Under the pieces are notes generated by a model that was not told the DNA's origin, did not search any database, and worked only from the letters and a program-made list of their open reading frames with translations. From positions 6,302,967 to 6,366,966 of the forward strand of contig OZ024898.1 of NCBI GenBank assembly GCA_964017195.1: DNA of 64,000 nucleotides, in the 5' to 3' direction. Shown in pieces: positions 34,690-47,075 of this stretch. The DNA comes from Siderastrea radians. Lineage: Eukaryota; Cnidaria; Anthozoa; Scleractinia; Rhizangiidae. The position numbers were made by a program, and so were the translations under genes. Positions within the stretch are counted from its first letter, which is position 1. Every line of letters starts with the position of its first letter.

Positions 34690-34756
34690 TGAATCAAATG
34701 CATGTCCTTGCGATACCAGTGCAGCGCTCTAACCAACTAAGCTGAAAAGCCAACAA
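34690..34756 (-). mobile_element. Decayed tRNA-derived SINE fragment in copy 3
   Basis: The minus strand reads TAGTTGGTTAGAGCGCTGCA in the A-box region; the B-box region is altered (GCATTTGATTC). It is the duplicate of the element at 30640-30725. Confidence 0.55.
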
Positions 34757-35089
34757 AGATTCTGTGATATATTCTCATTGATTTTTAAAACATCCTTCAC
34801 TTGAAGTTGAAAGGCTACTGTTTGAGGAATAACATTCCTCTTATATGTTTCCCTACATTAGACTACTGCTGCAATGGCACATTCATGCCATTTCACGTCT
34901 TCTCTTTATACTTCTATAGTCCTGCTCACAGTTCCAAGTATGCACAATTACAAACCTCGAAAATTCGGTCAAGACAACTACACAAAATTACAACACATGC
35001 TTCTTTGTTGCACTATTCTAACGGCCCTGGCTATAAATTCGCTCATCGTTTTGGATGTGGCCTGACATAACGATGAAAAATTGATATTG

Positions 35090-38000
35090 TTATATTATTA
35101 CGTTATTCCCTGGATCGTTGCACGCAGCGTATCCTGGGAATAAGTTCACCCTTAGTGTGCCTGGCGCTGTAAGGAGGTCCTCGAGATCAGCGACGCTCAT
35201 TTGTGTCTGGTGCAGCAGAGCTCGGTTATGTTGATTGTTGGTCATGACCGCAAAGGACTCTACCTTCATTCCTGGCCACCAATTTCCAAATACCGTCCCT
35301 GGTTGCGGCCACACACAGCAGCCCGTTGTCCACAAAGCCCGGGGGGTGACAAGGGTAACTCCACCAAAATTGGTGTTTGTGTGGGGTAACTTTAAAGTGT
35401 TGTCTTGGATCATCTTGCCAGCGGCATTAGGGAATAGGCCATAGTCAGATGTTCCAGTCAGGAGATAAAGGGTTCCACCAGTTTTCCCACAAGTGTTTTT
35501 AGTGTAATCTCTTATCTTTTTCTCAAAAACCTGCCAAGGGCCCTGATTAGAAGTCGCGAATTGCGGTGCTGCATTAGTTAAAGTAAATGTAGCTGTCATG
35601 AAGTTTGTGTCAAAACTATTTATCGCCGACGGATTCATATGTCCTCTGTCTATCTCGAACCCTCTTCTGTTCGCTGCTTTGTAGGCCTTGTCCACAGCAT
35701 CTGTGAGCATACATTAGTAACATCCAGTTATTGATGGCTCGTAATATTCATTAATACAAAAAGCCTTACAGTCTGCTAAAATGTCGTGACGTTGTTATTA
35801 TTCTACCAGTATGAATTGATATGTGTTCTGAGCAAGCGACCCTAGATTTTGTCACACTGATCAGGATCTTTACACATGAAAGACAGATATAAATAATAAT
35901 AATAATAATAATAATAATCTATTATTCAGAAAGATCATACGTGCATCTTTACAATATAACAGCTTAATACTATAATTATACCACTTAATAAATTAACACT
36001 ATAACTATACCAGTTATTAAACAGAAACAGAAATAGTGCATACTTGGGGGCGTTCCTGGGGGGCCTCTCCAATTTTGGTTAGCAGCTTTTCTGCGGTATG
36101 TTCCAATATTTCCTGCTTGGGCGGGAATCACTTTGTAGGCTGAATAGAACGGGATATTCCGAGCAGGATCAAAGAGTGTCACAAAGTAAGGTGGAGTGCC
36201 TGGCGGATCTGTCTGTAGTGTCTGTTCAATTTCTTTTCCAGCCCCGATATTTGGAAGGTTCTGAGGACGCTTGTCACCAGCGAAAAATGGGGGCGGATAG
36301 TTTCCCCACAGCCAGCGACGAGTCCTTTTACTTTTGACATCTTCTAAAAATTCAAATATAAAAACAGAATGTAATTAATGAAACCAGGGCTAAAAGACCA
36401 TGAAGATCTAAAAGCATACTAGTCTGTTAGCCCAGTTTTAATATGAGGAACTTTGGCCATGGAAAAAATTCGCAGCATGCATTCATTAAAAGCTTTATTT
36501 TACGCCAATCATTTCTGTCAGCAATGAAGAGAATTGTATCAACGCGTGCGATCGGTATGTGTCCTTGCGGTTACTTAACAGCATGCCTACATTAAGATTA
36601 TGAGAAAGGCGATCACGTCGTGAAGTAAAAATTATTACAGGAAAGAACGAGCGCAGTCAGCGCAAGTGCGTGGATTTTCAGGTACGTTTGTCTGTTTTTC
36701 GGGTAACCTCCTTTCGGCTCTGTCGATTTCCAGCAACACAAAGGGTTTAGGTCGCACGACTTGTCTCCATACGCCAGGAAACGAAATCTAGAACAGGCCC
36801 AGAGAAGTATTCAGACTTGTCACGCCGTTTGTAATGATGTGGTGCGACATGTGTTCGTCGTTTCAGTTTTATGGTATATTTTCTTTGCCACTATAGTCCT
36901 TTGTGACAATTAAAACCGGCTGATGCATGCAATTGCGATTTTAGTAGTTTTCCTCGTCAGGCTGTAAAAAGAGAATTTTAATTTTGGGTGAGAATTATCT
37001 GGCAGCAATTTATTTCAACATTACGTAAACCTGAAAATTCTCCTCAATGCTTCTTAGAAAACTGAAAGTTCATAGTTGTTTTTACTAAGCTGCGTTGCTG
37101 ATTTGCATGTAGGTCGAGCAAGAACCCGACATCGATCAAATTTTTAGGCTACTGACTTTTATGTGAAGAAACGTATGGTAGAGGACCCACGGGACGTGGT
37201 GGCGCTTTCACGACTCCATTATAATTTATTCGAGCTACACAAGTATCATGTATTAAACCTTTCCCAGCCGCGAGTCATTGCGTTTCCTTTTGATATTTTA
37301 CTTACTTTATTCCAAGTATAGAAGGTTTCCAACCTAAATACCTACTTGTAGCGACTGCTTGGGTAATACCAGGCTTTCTTCAAAACATTATATTGAATTT
37401 GTGTTTTGCGTGTAACACAATGATGGCGGGAAATGTAAAGTTTTGAGAATCGCACGCGTATTAACGACGACCGCTCCACGAAGCTATGGAATCGAGACAA
37501 AAAGAGACGAGAGACCTTTGGCAAGTGGCAATAAAAATTACAATTTTAAATACGTGTATACCTTAAGGCGAAATATTAGCATCGCGCCATAGCTTTATTC
37601 TGATTTTCTCACATAATATGCTGTACCTGGAAACTTGATCGCTATCGTTATGCACCAGTCAATGTAAACCCCCGCACCCCCCCGGCCGGGACATAGCGGG
37701 GCATTTGCCGGGGATTTTCCGTGATTTGACAGGAGAAAGGGCCGCGGGTATCGGGGAATTTGACGACTTTTGCATCATTCCAAGAACCAGCTGGGGACTG
37801 GATCGGGGCATTTTCCAATCTTTCCAAGATCAGCCGGGGACTGGCCGGTGCCTTTTCCACCGAGGTGGACTGGGACTACAATCGTAAATCCAGCAAGATG
37901 GCCGCCACTGCTGATGCGAAGAAGGTGAGAATCTTTTGATTTTAATCAGCTTACTAATTAAACTCTATGTGCATCCTGTTGCAAGCAAGTGGACCTATTC

Positions 38001-41000
38001 TGTGTTTGTTGAAGTTCCATTTGCAGGTTAGTAATGATATTTAGAATAAACTGTTTTTCGTACAGCGTGATGACTGCCAGCTGATTTGCCAGGGATAACT
38101 ATGCATGTTTTTGCAAGCAAGTGGGCCTATTCTGTGCAATAGTATTTGTTGAAGTTCCATGACAGCTGAAGTATATTTAAACTGTTTTTGTTAGTTGTTC
38201 GCTTATTTCTATTAAATTTTTTTCCACAATTTTGACTTGCAAGCAGGTGGATCGATTGTACTCGAAATGTGTGAATGTTGAAGCTCCAAATAAAGTTTGA
38301 AGCATTTGTATTAATCTGTGTCTACCACCTTTTTCACTTGTCTCTTTTTCTGCTAAATTACTGTCTAATTTATTTTTGCCCAAAAAGAGCAGGGCGTTTG
38401 AGCGGGGTCATTAACTCCGATTAGAGCAAACAAATGGCCTGCGGGTGCGGGGCATTTGACAACTTTTGCAGTGAGCTCCAGGCAAATGCCCCGCTATGTC
38501 CAGGCCGGGGGGGTGCGGGGGTTAACATTGACTGGTGTATTACGCTTTGTTTTCCTCGGGTATGATATACCTGGAAGCATTACTTTTAACATCGCGCTTT
38601 AGTTTATTCTGTCTTCCTTGGGTAGCATATACCTGGAAGCGGAATGTCTAACATCGCTTTAAAGCTTATTCTGTCTTCCTTGGGTAGCGTATACCTGGAA
38701 GCGGAATTTCTAACATCGCTCTTTAGCTTATTCTGTCTTCCTTGGGTAGTATATACCTGGAAGCGGAATTTCTAACGTCGCTTTATAGCTTATTCTGTCT
38801 TCCTTGGGTAGCATATACCTGGAAGCAGAATTTCTAACATCGCGCTTTAGTTTATTCTGTCTTCCTTGGGTAGCATATACCTGGAAGCGGAATGTCTAAC
38901 ATTGCTTTAGAGCTAATTCTGTCTTCCTTGGGTAGCGTATATCTGGAAGCGGAATTTCTAACATCGCGCTTTAGTTTATTCTGTCTTCCTTGGGTGGCTA
39001 TACCTGGAAGCGGAATGTCTAACATTGATTTAGAGCTTATTCTATCTTCCTTAGGTAGCATGCATATACCTGGAAGATTCTGTTATTTGTGCAATAAAAA
39101 AGAAGCAAAACAAAACAAAAGATTAACCGATTGCCAGGTTTTCATTTACAATTAATGTACATTGAATGTTAAGTTGTATTACCACTCTAAAATCATCATA
39201 TTTTTTGAAAACCTTTTTCCCGGTCTTACAGGTAGCGGGGCGGAGAATTTATTCAATTCAATATTACCGGTTACACAATTGTATTCTTGAGTTTACCAAC
39301 ATTAGTGTTGTATCTTCATTAATCCGGAAATTGCGGTTACTTTCATTTCAGTTTAGGAGAGCTTGAATTACTTCTTTGTCGGCGTTTGCCTGATTTCCTA
39401 GTGTGTTCAGCTAAACCTCAAGAGACGGAGAGGTGTCAAACCTTGGCTTTGAATTACTTATGCAAATTAGCTGGCTGCACATTCAATGTGCAGCCAGCTA
39501 ATTTGCATAACATTTTTTCGCACCTCAAAGCTTGTCATGCTGTAACATTTTACTAAAAACACACCATTCGAAGCTACAAATGCCGTTTTCTGAGCATATG
39601 TTTGCCTAATGACAGCCAAGTGTCAAACATATTGTTTGCTACATATTCTGAAATGTTCCTTCTTATTCCAGAAAAATATTAGAAAGTTTCAATTTGGCGC
39701 AAAACGCATTTTTTCCCGTTTTCTGAAACCCATATTGTTTTATTTTTCCGCTTTCTCTTTTAATTTCCTCTGTCATTCCGGTCATCTTCGGAAACCCCGC
39801 TAGTCCCATCGGCGGAAATCTCAACCCAACCATAGGCGTCCAACCAAGGGTGTAGTTTATTGAGTCGCGATCTTGGGGCGCGCTTTTTTTTTGGGGGGGG
39901 GGGGGGGTGGGAGGGGGGAAAGGGGGAATAAGGGCCTTTTTTTAATTACCTGCTTTCATTCCGGAATTGACAGAATGGTAGTTTATGCCATTCTATGTAT
40001 TCTGGTATTTGAGGCAGAGTGAACACAGTAAACAGAATGAAACAGTTGTCAGTCGTTTGACAATAACAAAATGAATAACCAAGACAAAAGCGAAATTCCC
40101 CCGCCAAGCCTGAGGAAGAAAACCAGCTGTCAGTGTTCAGACCGTTTAGGAACGAGCATTTTTTTCTTCTTGTTTCATAATCCAGCAATTTTGTTCATTC
40201 CCATTCTGCCCATTCTCATTCCAGAACTAAACCAAGAAAACGCGGCCCTGGATTTTCCGCATTCGCATGCATGCTCACAGTACGCCAATCAAAACCTTTA
40301 AGTTCACCATGGAGATGTGCCACGCAATCAAGACTCAGAGTTAATTTTATGGTGTAAACTTTTCGAGTGTCTGACGCTTACCTGAGACAATTAATAGCTT
40401 TCTTCGAATTTTGGTCTTCGGCAGGAAAACAGGCTTGAGATTAGTGTATTTTCAAAGATTTAGTGAACAAAAACCAACAATGAATAAAGCCCAAGTCAGA
40501 CGTATTTCACAAAGACCCACGAAACATTGGAAGTCATTTTCACGGCATCAGTTTAGTTTACCATAACCCTAGGATCATTCAGTTTGTTGTCTTCTGATGC
40601 AAATTAGGGCTACTGTCATTTAAACCTTGATTACTGGGATTAAAGCCAAGTAAATTATGGTAGTTTGAATTAAATGACTGAGTTTTTGTGAAAATCAAAT
40701 ATTTAACAAATAGACGCCGTTTTACACTTAAACGGACCTGGAAAATGACCTTATTAAATTGTTTAAAACTCAAGTGTAACAACGAGCCACGGGGGAGCTG
40801 TTTCACTGCCAAGTTGTGAACACTTATGACGTCATTTTTAAAGGTTCCTAATCTCAAATTTTTTTTTTTCGCTTCGGTCAGTTCTCTGCACCTGTCTCAG
40901 ACATTTTAGGCCCTTTTTCCAATAATTTTTTCGGAAATTGCACTCATAATGGGCCTATAAAGTTACGATAACTGGTCGCCATTTGATTCATGACCGAGCT

Positions 41001-43185
41001 GGTGAGGGGCATGGGTCTATTCCTGAAATTACATCACAAACCGTTTTGCATCGCGTTAGTTCTTTGAAAAAAAAACGATGCAAAGCAGTTTGTGACGTCA
41101 TTTCAGGAATAGACCCATGCCCCTCAATAGCTCGGTCGTGGATCAAATATCCACAAGTTTCAATAAATGTTTTAAGGTTAGCTGTACTTTAACACCATTA
41201 AATAAAATGTTCACCATGAAGAAATAAAGTCAATTTTTTTACAATAACATAGAGCGAAATTAAGCCAATGCAATACGAGTCATCACGTTCGTCCGTGTTT
41301 CTTCCATTTTATTTACCTGTTGAATTAGTCCTTCGTCAGAAATGTCCCCCACATTTTTAAATTGAAACTTGGCAATTCTTTGAAGAAATCGGAACGATGT
41401 GATTATACCATATGATCAGCCTCATCTACCTGAATAACCCAGAGCCAATCAGCGTCAGAATTCTTAAAGTTGTTGTAAACTAACAAAACAAATCTGTCTT
41501 TTTCTTTTTTTTAATGATTTACCCTTTTTTTACAATAATTGTGAGAATTCTCGCTTGCTGATTGGCGCAGGGCTATGTTCATTAACAGAGTAGACCATAA
41601 GAACTGACGTCACATGCTACCAATTGCAAGGAAAAGACTGCAATGGGCCATTTCCGAATTGTCTTGTACCCCCTTTTAAAGCGAGTTTTGGTGCATAGCT
41701 TTTCATATGAAAATGAGTTTTCATTCACATGCAGATAAAACTCATTTTCATATGAGAGGTTTTGCACGAGGCCTCGCTTTGAAAAAGAGGCACAAGACAA
41801 TTCGGAAATGGCCTATTCTCCCCGTATAATGAAACTGTTCCAATGTCTTTAAGTAAATAGAGTCCAAAAAAACTGCCAAGGTTTCAGTTTGGACATTTTG
41901 GGACTGATATTTTAGACGAAGAGCTGATCCAGTAGGTCAGCCAAATGGGAGAAAAACGAAGTTGCAAAGTTGCAAGCTCTCGTTCTGTGCGTGCGAGCGT
42001 TTCTCAAAGGAGGATCGAATCTCCCGCTTGTATTTATTTCCTGTTATTGTACAATGCAAATCTACTTTACATGCTCTTCACTCTTAAGGACCATTAAAAA
42101 TGACGCCATAAAATGTTCAAAACTTGACCCCGCCCCCATTTTGGTCGTTGTTCCTCTTGTCATCATTTTTAAGGCCACTCGGAGTGTAGACCATGGCAAA
42201 ATAGAATTGATTTGTTAAATTGGCCATTTTCCCAATCGAAGTTTCGTTCAAACCGTAATAATTTATTTTCTCCCCCTTTCCTTGTGAGGTTTAGAAATAG
42301 ATACGATTTGTTTAATGGACCTTTACAAATGACGTCACAGAATGATTAACAAGTTGGTGATACTGTTACCTATGACCCCACCTCCCTTAACAGATGTCGC
42401 TATTGTGTTACTATAATCTCACCTTCCTTTTGCAAGAGATCGATGGTATTTCAATGACGTCCTCTTTATCACTAGACCCATATTTCAATTTTTTGACAGT
42501 ATAGAACTGCTTTTAACTCAAGATATTATTAAATGGAGTGGCTTAAGACGTCAGAAATAGCACAATATTATCAAATTATAACGGGAAGTGTACTCATTTT
42601 CCGAAGCATTCTTTGTTATTGCCGTTGAAGCCTTAACGAACTCGATAAGGGCTGCCAAATTGATTGTAGGTGTGAATATCAAAGGAAATAAACGTAAGAT
42701 GTCTTCATACGCAAATGCATGACACGTGCACTTCCCGTTTCGTGAACGGCATAAACAGCATGTCTTCTCCAACTGTTACGCCGCTAATGTTGCGCAAAGT
42801 TTTTGAACGTTTAAGATCAAAGCAACATATCTAGTCCGCTCGATATAAAGTTAGGGCTATTCATGCGTTGCAAAACACAACAAGAACAACTGCTAACAAA
42901 GGATAAACTTACCAATTATCCTTTTTTCCAGCTTCACAGAATCATCCCTCTGTTGAATAAATAAATTAAAAACTTATATGAAACTATTTTCAGTAACTTA
43001 ATTCAGAAGAGATACGAAATTAATCGCCCTTGGTTAAAGGATAGCGCCTTCCCAATTGTAGTGCACGATGTAAACTGACAATGTAACGTACATACCTGAT
43101 TTTGTTGTTCAATTCCTAGGTCATTCTCAAGAAGAAATGACATTTCCAGACCACAGATTATCAAGAGGAAAACAAATAGCTTCAT
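35090..43185 (-). CDS. Secreted DNA/RNA non-specific endonuclease, ENDOD1-like
   Basis: Four exons, complement of 43096-43185, 42913-42949, 36044-36343 and 35090-35700. Phases fit (0, 1, 1), 1038 nt, 345 residues. Residues 1-20 form a signal peptide (MKLFVFLLIICGL). Exon 3 has the family's substrate-domain entry, YFVTLFDPARNIPFYSAYKV. Exon 4 has the catalytic D-R-G-H-M-N-P motif, where the His is the general base, and a downstream Asn consistent with metal binding (SFDTNFMTATFTLTNAAPQ). Members cleave DNA and RNA without sequence preference using Mg2+; ENDOD1-like forms are secreted or membrane-linked. The 37-nt exon 2 ends KLEKRIIG, so a dibasic cleavage site is possible. The 6.1-kb intron 2 is full of repeats. 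Exon 2 is short and would merit RNA confirmation. Confidence 0.85.
35895..35920. repeat. (AAT)n microsatellite in the nuclease gene
   Basis: About eight AAT units between the last two exons. Confidence 0.75.
36345..37652. other. Nuclease intron 2, proximal part
   Basis: No gene or clear repeat seen until about 37560, where one diverged unit of the 62-bp minisatellite (GCATCGCGCCATAGC..TATTCTG..TACCTGGAA) precedes the TIR element. Confidence 0.5.
37653..38537. mobile_element. 885-bp element with about 57-bp TIRs and a start-exon-like insert
   Basis: CACCAGTCAATGTAAACCCC at the left and GGGGTTAACATTGACTGGTG at the right continue into GC-rich arms (CCCCGCACCCCC, GGGACATAGCGGGGCATTTG). The interior has AAGATGGCCGCCACTGCTG, an ATG in Kozak-like context opening nine codons to a GTGAGA donor at about 37925. 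Three diverged direct repeats (TTGCAAGCAAGTGG...TGTTGAAGTTCCA) begin near 37980, 38113 and 38238. It sits inside a unit of the 62-bp minisatellite. Confidence 0.75.
38560..39080. repeat. 62-bp minisatellite, about 8.5 units
   Basis: CCTGGAAG recurs at 38570, 38632, 38694, 38756, 38818, 38880, (38942), 39003 and 39069, a period of 62 with one 61 and one 66. Each unit contains TCTAACATCGC, TTATTCTGTCTTCCTTGGGT and GCATATA. Confidence 0.95.
39458..39510. repeat. 53-bp perfect palindrome with two octamer motifs
   Basis: Arms of 26 bp (TTATGCAAATTAGCTGGCTG plus CACATT) around a single central C at 39484, without mismatch. Each arm contains ATGCAAAT, the POU/Oct octamer, in opposite orientation. 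Confidence 0.9.
39890..39930. repeat. T-run and G-run
   Basis: A T-run directly followed by an about 17-base G-run, then GTGGGAGGGGGGAAAGGGGG. G-quadruplex potential. Confidence 0.7.
40981..41148. repeat. 168-bp foldback
   Basis: Arms 40981-41053 and 41076-41148 are nearly perfect reverse complements: ATTTGATTCATGACCGAGCT against AGCTCGGTCGTGGATCAAAT, and GGGGCATGGGTCTATTCCTG against its complement. The loop is about 22 nt with an A-run. Confidence 0.8.
41642..41817. repeat. 176-bp foldback
   Basis: The right arm ACAAGACAATTCGGAAATGG is the exact complement of left-arm CCATTTCCGAATTGTCTTGT; AAAATGAGTTTT and AAAACTCATTTT meet near the centre. It lies in nuclease intron 2 and is not related to the 41.0-kb foldback. 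Confidence 0.8.
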
Positions 43186-44990
43186 TTTCCTTCATAAAGA
43201 CACAACAGAAATTAGTACGTTATCAGTGTATACCTCCTAGATAGCCTTAAAAGAATTCAAATGTAAACTAAAAGATAAATATGTAGATACCTAAATAAAT
43301 AAATAAATAAATAACTGGACAGATAAAGGAACTGAAGGAAGGAAGGAAGGAAGGAAGGAACGAAGGAAGGAAAGAAGAAAGGAAAAATTTTGTCTAATAA
43401 ATTTTTTCATGAGCAGGTGTCACCCGCGGCCTTACAGAGCTTGAAATATTGAGGTTTTTACAATTAGTGCTTTTAAAGTGCCTACGAAGCAAACAACAAA
43501 TCAATCTTATTTGAAAGCCCTTTCAAAACGAATAATGAAGTGTTTATTTTTTTTTTCATTTCTCCTTTCACTCCAGAGATATTCAAGCTCTTGCGTTATG
43601 CAAATTAGAACACTTGAGACGTTACTGTTTTGTAGACACAACATGGATAATGTCTGCAGAAATCTGATTTAAACAGCTCAATCATTGCATGGTCGTTGTA
43701 CTTAAAAAAAGCCGTAACTGTGTATATTGCATGTGTTGTTGTGGTAGCAACATTCTTTAAACCTTATCTCTCTCATATGGGATTGACGATTTTTCCAAGA
43801 AACAAGGAAGATACTTGAAAACATCAGCCTAATGTTTTCAAGTTGCGATTTATTTCCATCCTAACGGTCTGCAGCCAAAGACACTTTTAAGTGTATAATT
43901 CAAACCATATTTTCAGAAAACTGGTTGACTAATTTACTTTGATGGCAAAGAAAGGTGTGTAAGCATGGCAGGGAACACGATATAATCATTTGACACATGG
44001 TCGATAGATGGTTTTTTTATTCAAATTGACCGATTCCGTTTTGGCTATACCGTTTTCACATCTGTGACCAGACAGTTTCTAATCTGTCTGACCAGTTTAC
44101 TAGAAACAATTACTGCCTAATTGTATTTAGACCACATCATTTGTGAATCATTTATAAATCATTCTGCAATACACCACTGAACCATTTCTCCTCATTCTAT
44201 GCTGTTTGACTTTCTTGTACTTTTGGTGGTGACGGCCGCCCATACAGAGCCCCTTTTTTCCATTAACAAATTTGTTTTTGACTTTTGTTGTCTTTGCTTG
44301 TTTTGCTACAACGCGGCTCAACATGCGAGGGATTCAGCATAGGGTTATATCCAGTGTATGCCACTTCATGTTGCATTGGTGACCCTGTGATGCGGACGGA
44401 CGGACGGACGGACGGTCACGTGTCTATTATGTCACTACCAAAATTTCTTGGTTTGATAGGTTACCAAATTTCCTTAGCAATGATGCTCCGCTGACGCGCT
44501 AAAAAAAAATCGGACACAAAAAGCGGATTTGTTACGGATTTGCACAGTATGGAGTAGGATACAATTTGGCTGTGCTTGGCTGCCTGTGTTTAGGGAAGGG
44601 AAATTCTAAATTCTTTTAAATGAAAACATTTTTGTTGACGTATAATAAGAAACTTTCCAGTTACTACAAGAAATCTATGGGTAGCTACTGCTGCTTTTAA
44701 AACTCCTTGCATGCATTCAACAGAAAGAAAACGGTAAAAAATTATATTTTATAATATTTACCATTGCTTTTTCATAGGACATGTAAACAGTTATTTTGCT
44801 GAGGTTCTATAATTCTCGCTTTTCCCTTTCTATCATCTACCCTTAGTAACAATTTCATATCAAATGGAATTATGTTAAAAAACTACATTCAACGATGCCT
44901 TAGTTACCTATGAACGCTTTGCTACAACAATTCTTACTTGCATGACAAGTAATGAGTAGTCACATTGCTCTTTTATAACATTTTTGAAGG
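43186..44990. other. Upstream flank of the nuclease gene, microsatellites only
   Basis: It should contain the nuclease promoter (transcription runs left from here); no clear TATA box was assigned. (AAAT)n at 43295-43313, (GGAA)n at 43335-43380 and (GGAC)n at 44392-44416. No gene recognised. Confidence 0.5.
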
Positions 44991-47075
44991 CATTTTCTGT
45001 TTGTTAATCTCAACTTACACCTGAAAAGATGGACGTCCCTGCATCTTAAAAGGTTTTTGAAGAAAACATCCAAGATTATCGGTGAAAAGAAAACAGTGGT
45101 ATTAATTTCAATTACATCCATGAATCATTATACAGATCGAATCATACACATTCTCCTGCTCAGGTCTTCACACATATTGTTGATTGCTGGACGGAAGAAC
45201 TTGTTTAAAAATCAGGACAATTCATCTTCATGATCATTTCCTCAATTCTCATACCCTGTATTTGTTATAATTAATGCGCTGATATAATAAGGAGAAATTT
45301 CACGTTGATCACTGTTGGGGCTTGGCGGTTTAAACTCCCATCAGACGTGGGCTACATTTTATTTGAATTTTCATCCTTCAAGGTAAAATATAGTGTGTTT
45401 AGTTCCATAATAATGATTTGTCTAATAAACGTGAGTTGTTTCTCTGCTCGAGTTGAAATAGAGACGGTTTGAGACGTAAAACCGTGTACAGAACACTCCT
45501 CTGTTTACTAACGTGGGATGCATGAACACAGAATCGTTTTGAAATTGTAGTGTGCTGTATCGGATAGTGTTTTCTTCAGTACTTAAACAGTGGTAAACAA
45601 TCCCTTGTTCTCGCCTGCCGGAAGCCGTATATTTTGTCCAAGTGTGATAAAATTTTCGCAATGTGGAACAGCCCTACTAATATGCATAAAATGAGAACAG
45701 AATAATATGTTTGCTGATCTTGTCGTGCCCTTGGGCTGAATTAGAATTTGTGTCCCTAACAAAGGTGAATTGAATTAGCAAGCTGGTTGTGTGATGAATT
45801 TTTTTCCATACTGAATAAAGTTGCCTTTAATTGTGTTCTACATAAGAAATCCAGTTAAGTTTGTTCCAAACAATTGCCCAATTTGGTCTAAACCTTTTTA
45901 AACCGGCTCAAGAAGCCCATATCAAGCAAAAAAAAAAAAAACATCATGAAGGCAAGAACAAGGTTTATCATTAATTTGGACTTTTTTTTATTTCTGACAT
46001 TTAAAGTGTATTTGTTACATTTCCATAAAAAATTAGTAGTACATTTTGTCCAAAGAGACTTACCATTCTCGCAATATGGACTTTAAAGGGACATTTGCGC
46101 ACTATGTTAAACCGTTTAATAGTATATACCTAGGATAGCGTAAGTTTGGGTATATTTGCAGGAGAAGCAAGTCCAAATTTTCAAAATGAGATCATACCAT
46201 TGAAACTTAATGACTTAATGACATCCTCTCATTGGATGCATAATAATATTCTTTTGTAGTTAACACTGTACATTTATTTAGCAATTCTTATTTGCTTTAT
46301 CTGTCATCCCGAAAAGCAAGGTAATGCCCACCCGTTCATTGTTTTATACGTTTTGCGTGCGCCATGCCATGCCTAATAATGAAAAGACATATCAAATAAA
46401 AATATATGTAAAACATTTGCACTATATTCCAAGATGTCGTAGCTGCTGGTCAACGTTATACATTAGCAAAGCTAACTTCATTTCTCAAGGGCATTTTCTA
46501 GTTGCTGTCCTGAGCTCCCACCGGGAAATAGTGGACTTTGCTTCTTAAAAGTTTTTCAAAACAACATCCAAGGCCATCGGTGAAAAGAAAATAGTGGTGA
46601 TAATTTCAATTACATCAATGGCTCCCTCCCTTATCCCTTTAAGCCTTTAAGAATCATTACCACAAATTCTCCTACTCGTCTCCATACATTTTGTTGATTG
46701 CTAGATGGTAGAAGTCGCTTAAATGTCAAGCAAATTTATCTTTAGTAGTCATTTCCTTAATTCTCATGCGCTGTATTTGTTATAATGCGCTGTTACAATA
46801 AGGAGAAATTTGATGCTGATCACTGTTGGGGCTTGACGGGTTAAAGTCCCGTCAGACGTGAGTGACATATCAGTATCTGAATTTAATCTTTCAAGGTAAA
46901 ATATCAAGCGGGTTATTTGATTAATGCTTTTTCTAATAAACGTGAGTTGTTTCTCCGCTCAAGCTGAAATAGAGACGGCTTAAGACGTTAAACCTTGCAC
47001 AGAACACTTCCTAACTGGCTTACGTGGAGTGATCACAGAATCGTTCAAAATTATAGTGTGTTGTATCGGATAGTG

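Noticed and set aside
38852..39155. Open frames on both strands over the minisatellite
   Set aside because: The repeated 62-bp unit lacks stops in some frames; there is no start context or domain.
43335..43380. CRISPR-like or satellite array
   Set aside because: Simple GGAA microsatellite without spacers; no CRISPR is expected in this animal DNA and none was seen.
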